From assembly GCF_007827555.1 (NCBI RefSeq), contig NZ_VISS01000007.1, forward strand, positions 62,001-126,000: 64,000 bases of DNA, given 5' to 3'. A program made the position numbers and the translations under genes. The stretch's first letter is position 1. Every line of letters begins with the position of its first letter. This document shows positions 63,890 to 64,000 of the stretch, piece after piece. Below the pieces are notes generated by a model. That model ran no database searches. It was given only the letters and a program-made list of their open reading frames with translations, and was not told the DNA's origin. Origin of the DNA: Aeribacillus composti (GTDB taxonomy: Bacteria; Bacillota; Bacilli; Bacillales; Aeribacillaceae).

Positions 63890-64000
63890 TCAATCAAATG
63901 AATCGATATTTAGGGACTCCTCCGAAACAACAATGCCATCATTGTCAGCATACACATACGCATTTGGGGTCCAGCGCACTTCACCAAATTCAAGTGCGAC
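63890..64000 (-). CDS. RraA-family protein, C-terminus only (cut by window edge)
   Basis: The last 36 residues read VALEFGEVRWTPNAYVYADN, then DGIVVSEESLNIDSFD and a TGA stop at 63890-63892. The YVYADNDGIVVS segment matches the C-terminal signature of RraA/HMG-aldolase-type proteins (vYADeDGivV). The rest lies beyond the window, so neither start nor function can be judged. RraA proteins inhibit RNase E in E. coli; Bacillaceae forms may act as 4-hydroxy-4-methyl-2-oxoglutarate aldolases. Confidence 0.75.
   Translation of the reverse strand, partial: VALEFGEVRWTPNAYVYADNDGIVVSEESLNIDSFD

Noticed and set aside
1-64000. CRISPR array, tRNA or rRNA genes
   Set aside because: No regularly spaced repeats and no tRNA or rRNA signatures were found on reading.

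Overview
The window looks like chromosomal DNA of a low-GC Gram-positive endospore-forming Bacillaceae species. Gene order across the middle closely follows the Bacillus subtilis block flaG-fliD-fliS-fliT-hpf-secA-prfB-cccB-ftsEX-ctpB-minJ, then csbA-uvrB-uvrA. Strong AGGAGG ribosome sites, alternative GTG/TTG starts and a DinB-type enzyme where a bacillithiol-using step is expected also fit Firmicutes. A moderately thermophilic genus such as Aeribacillus or Caldibacillus is possible, but the species is not established. I saw no tRNA, rRNA or CRISPR array.

Layout. 0.1-4.6 kb: an amino-acid (probably sulfur-compound) ABC importer whose ATPase gene is decayed, facing a DszC/acyl-CoA-dehydrogenase-like flavoenzyme. 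5-10.3 kb: uvrBA and csbA with a LexA-like box. 10.6-12.3 kb: an unknown small acidic protein, a decayed gene and a ROK sugar kinase. 12.5-19.2 kb: a metal-resistance island (cadA, padR-chrA, czrA-czcD-czcO) between csbA and minJ, two genes that are near neighbours in B. subtilis; cadA and czrA carry nearly the same palindromic operator. 19.5-34.5 kb: the conserved division, secretion and flagellar block, read on the minus strand, with a coiled-coil M23 hydrolase beside ftsEX. 34.7-35.6 kb: a 5'-truncated group II intron.

35.7-43.5 kb is the most interesting part. It is an aromatic catabolic cluster: gentisate 1,2-dioxygenase, a DinB-fold protein in the position of maleylpyruvate isomerase, fumarylpyruvate hydrolase, two tandem IclR regulators, a PaaK-type aryl-CoA ligase, an FAD aromatic monooxygenase, an unrecognised 190-residue protein and a tiny CxxH/CxxC protein. 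The content suggests that a hydroxybenzoate is activated to its CoA thioester, hydroxylated to gentisyl-CoA or gentisate, and cleaved to pyruvate and fumarate. 44.2-52.5 kb adds acyl-CoA dehydrogenase, acyl-CoA ligase, enoyl-CoA hydratase, 3-hydroxyacyl-CoA dehydrogenase and a GAF/PucR-type regulator. This could be ordinary fatty-acid oxidation or side-chain shortening of aromatic acids that feed the gentisate genes.

52.7-64 kb is an accessory stretch: a GT8 glycosyltransferase, a UbiB-type kinase with a phasin-like protein, YbaK, an AAA ATPase, a macro-domain protein, a DUF2383 four-helix protein, an IS982 copy with intact ends but a nonsense mutation, a DHA2 drug-efflux pump, a decayed DDE transposase and, at the edge, the C-terminus of an RraA-family protein. 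A ~120-bp MITE-like repeat occurs four times (21.2, 27.0, 44.1 and 53.6 kb), each time at a gene boundary.
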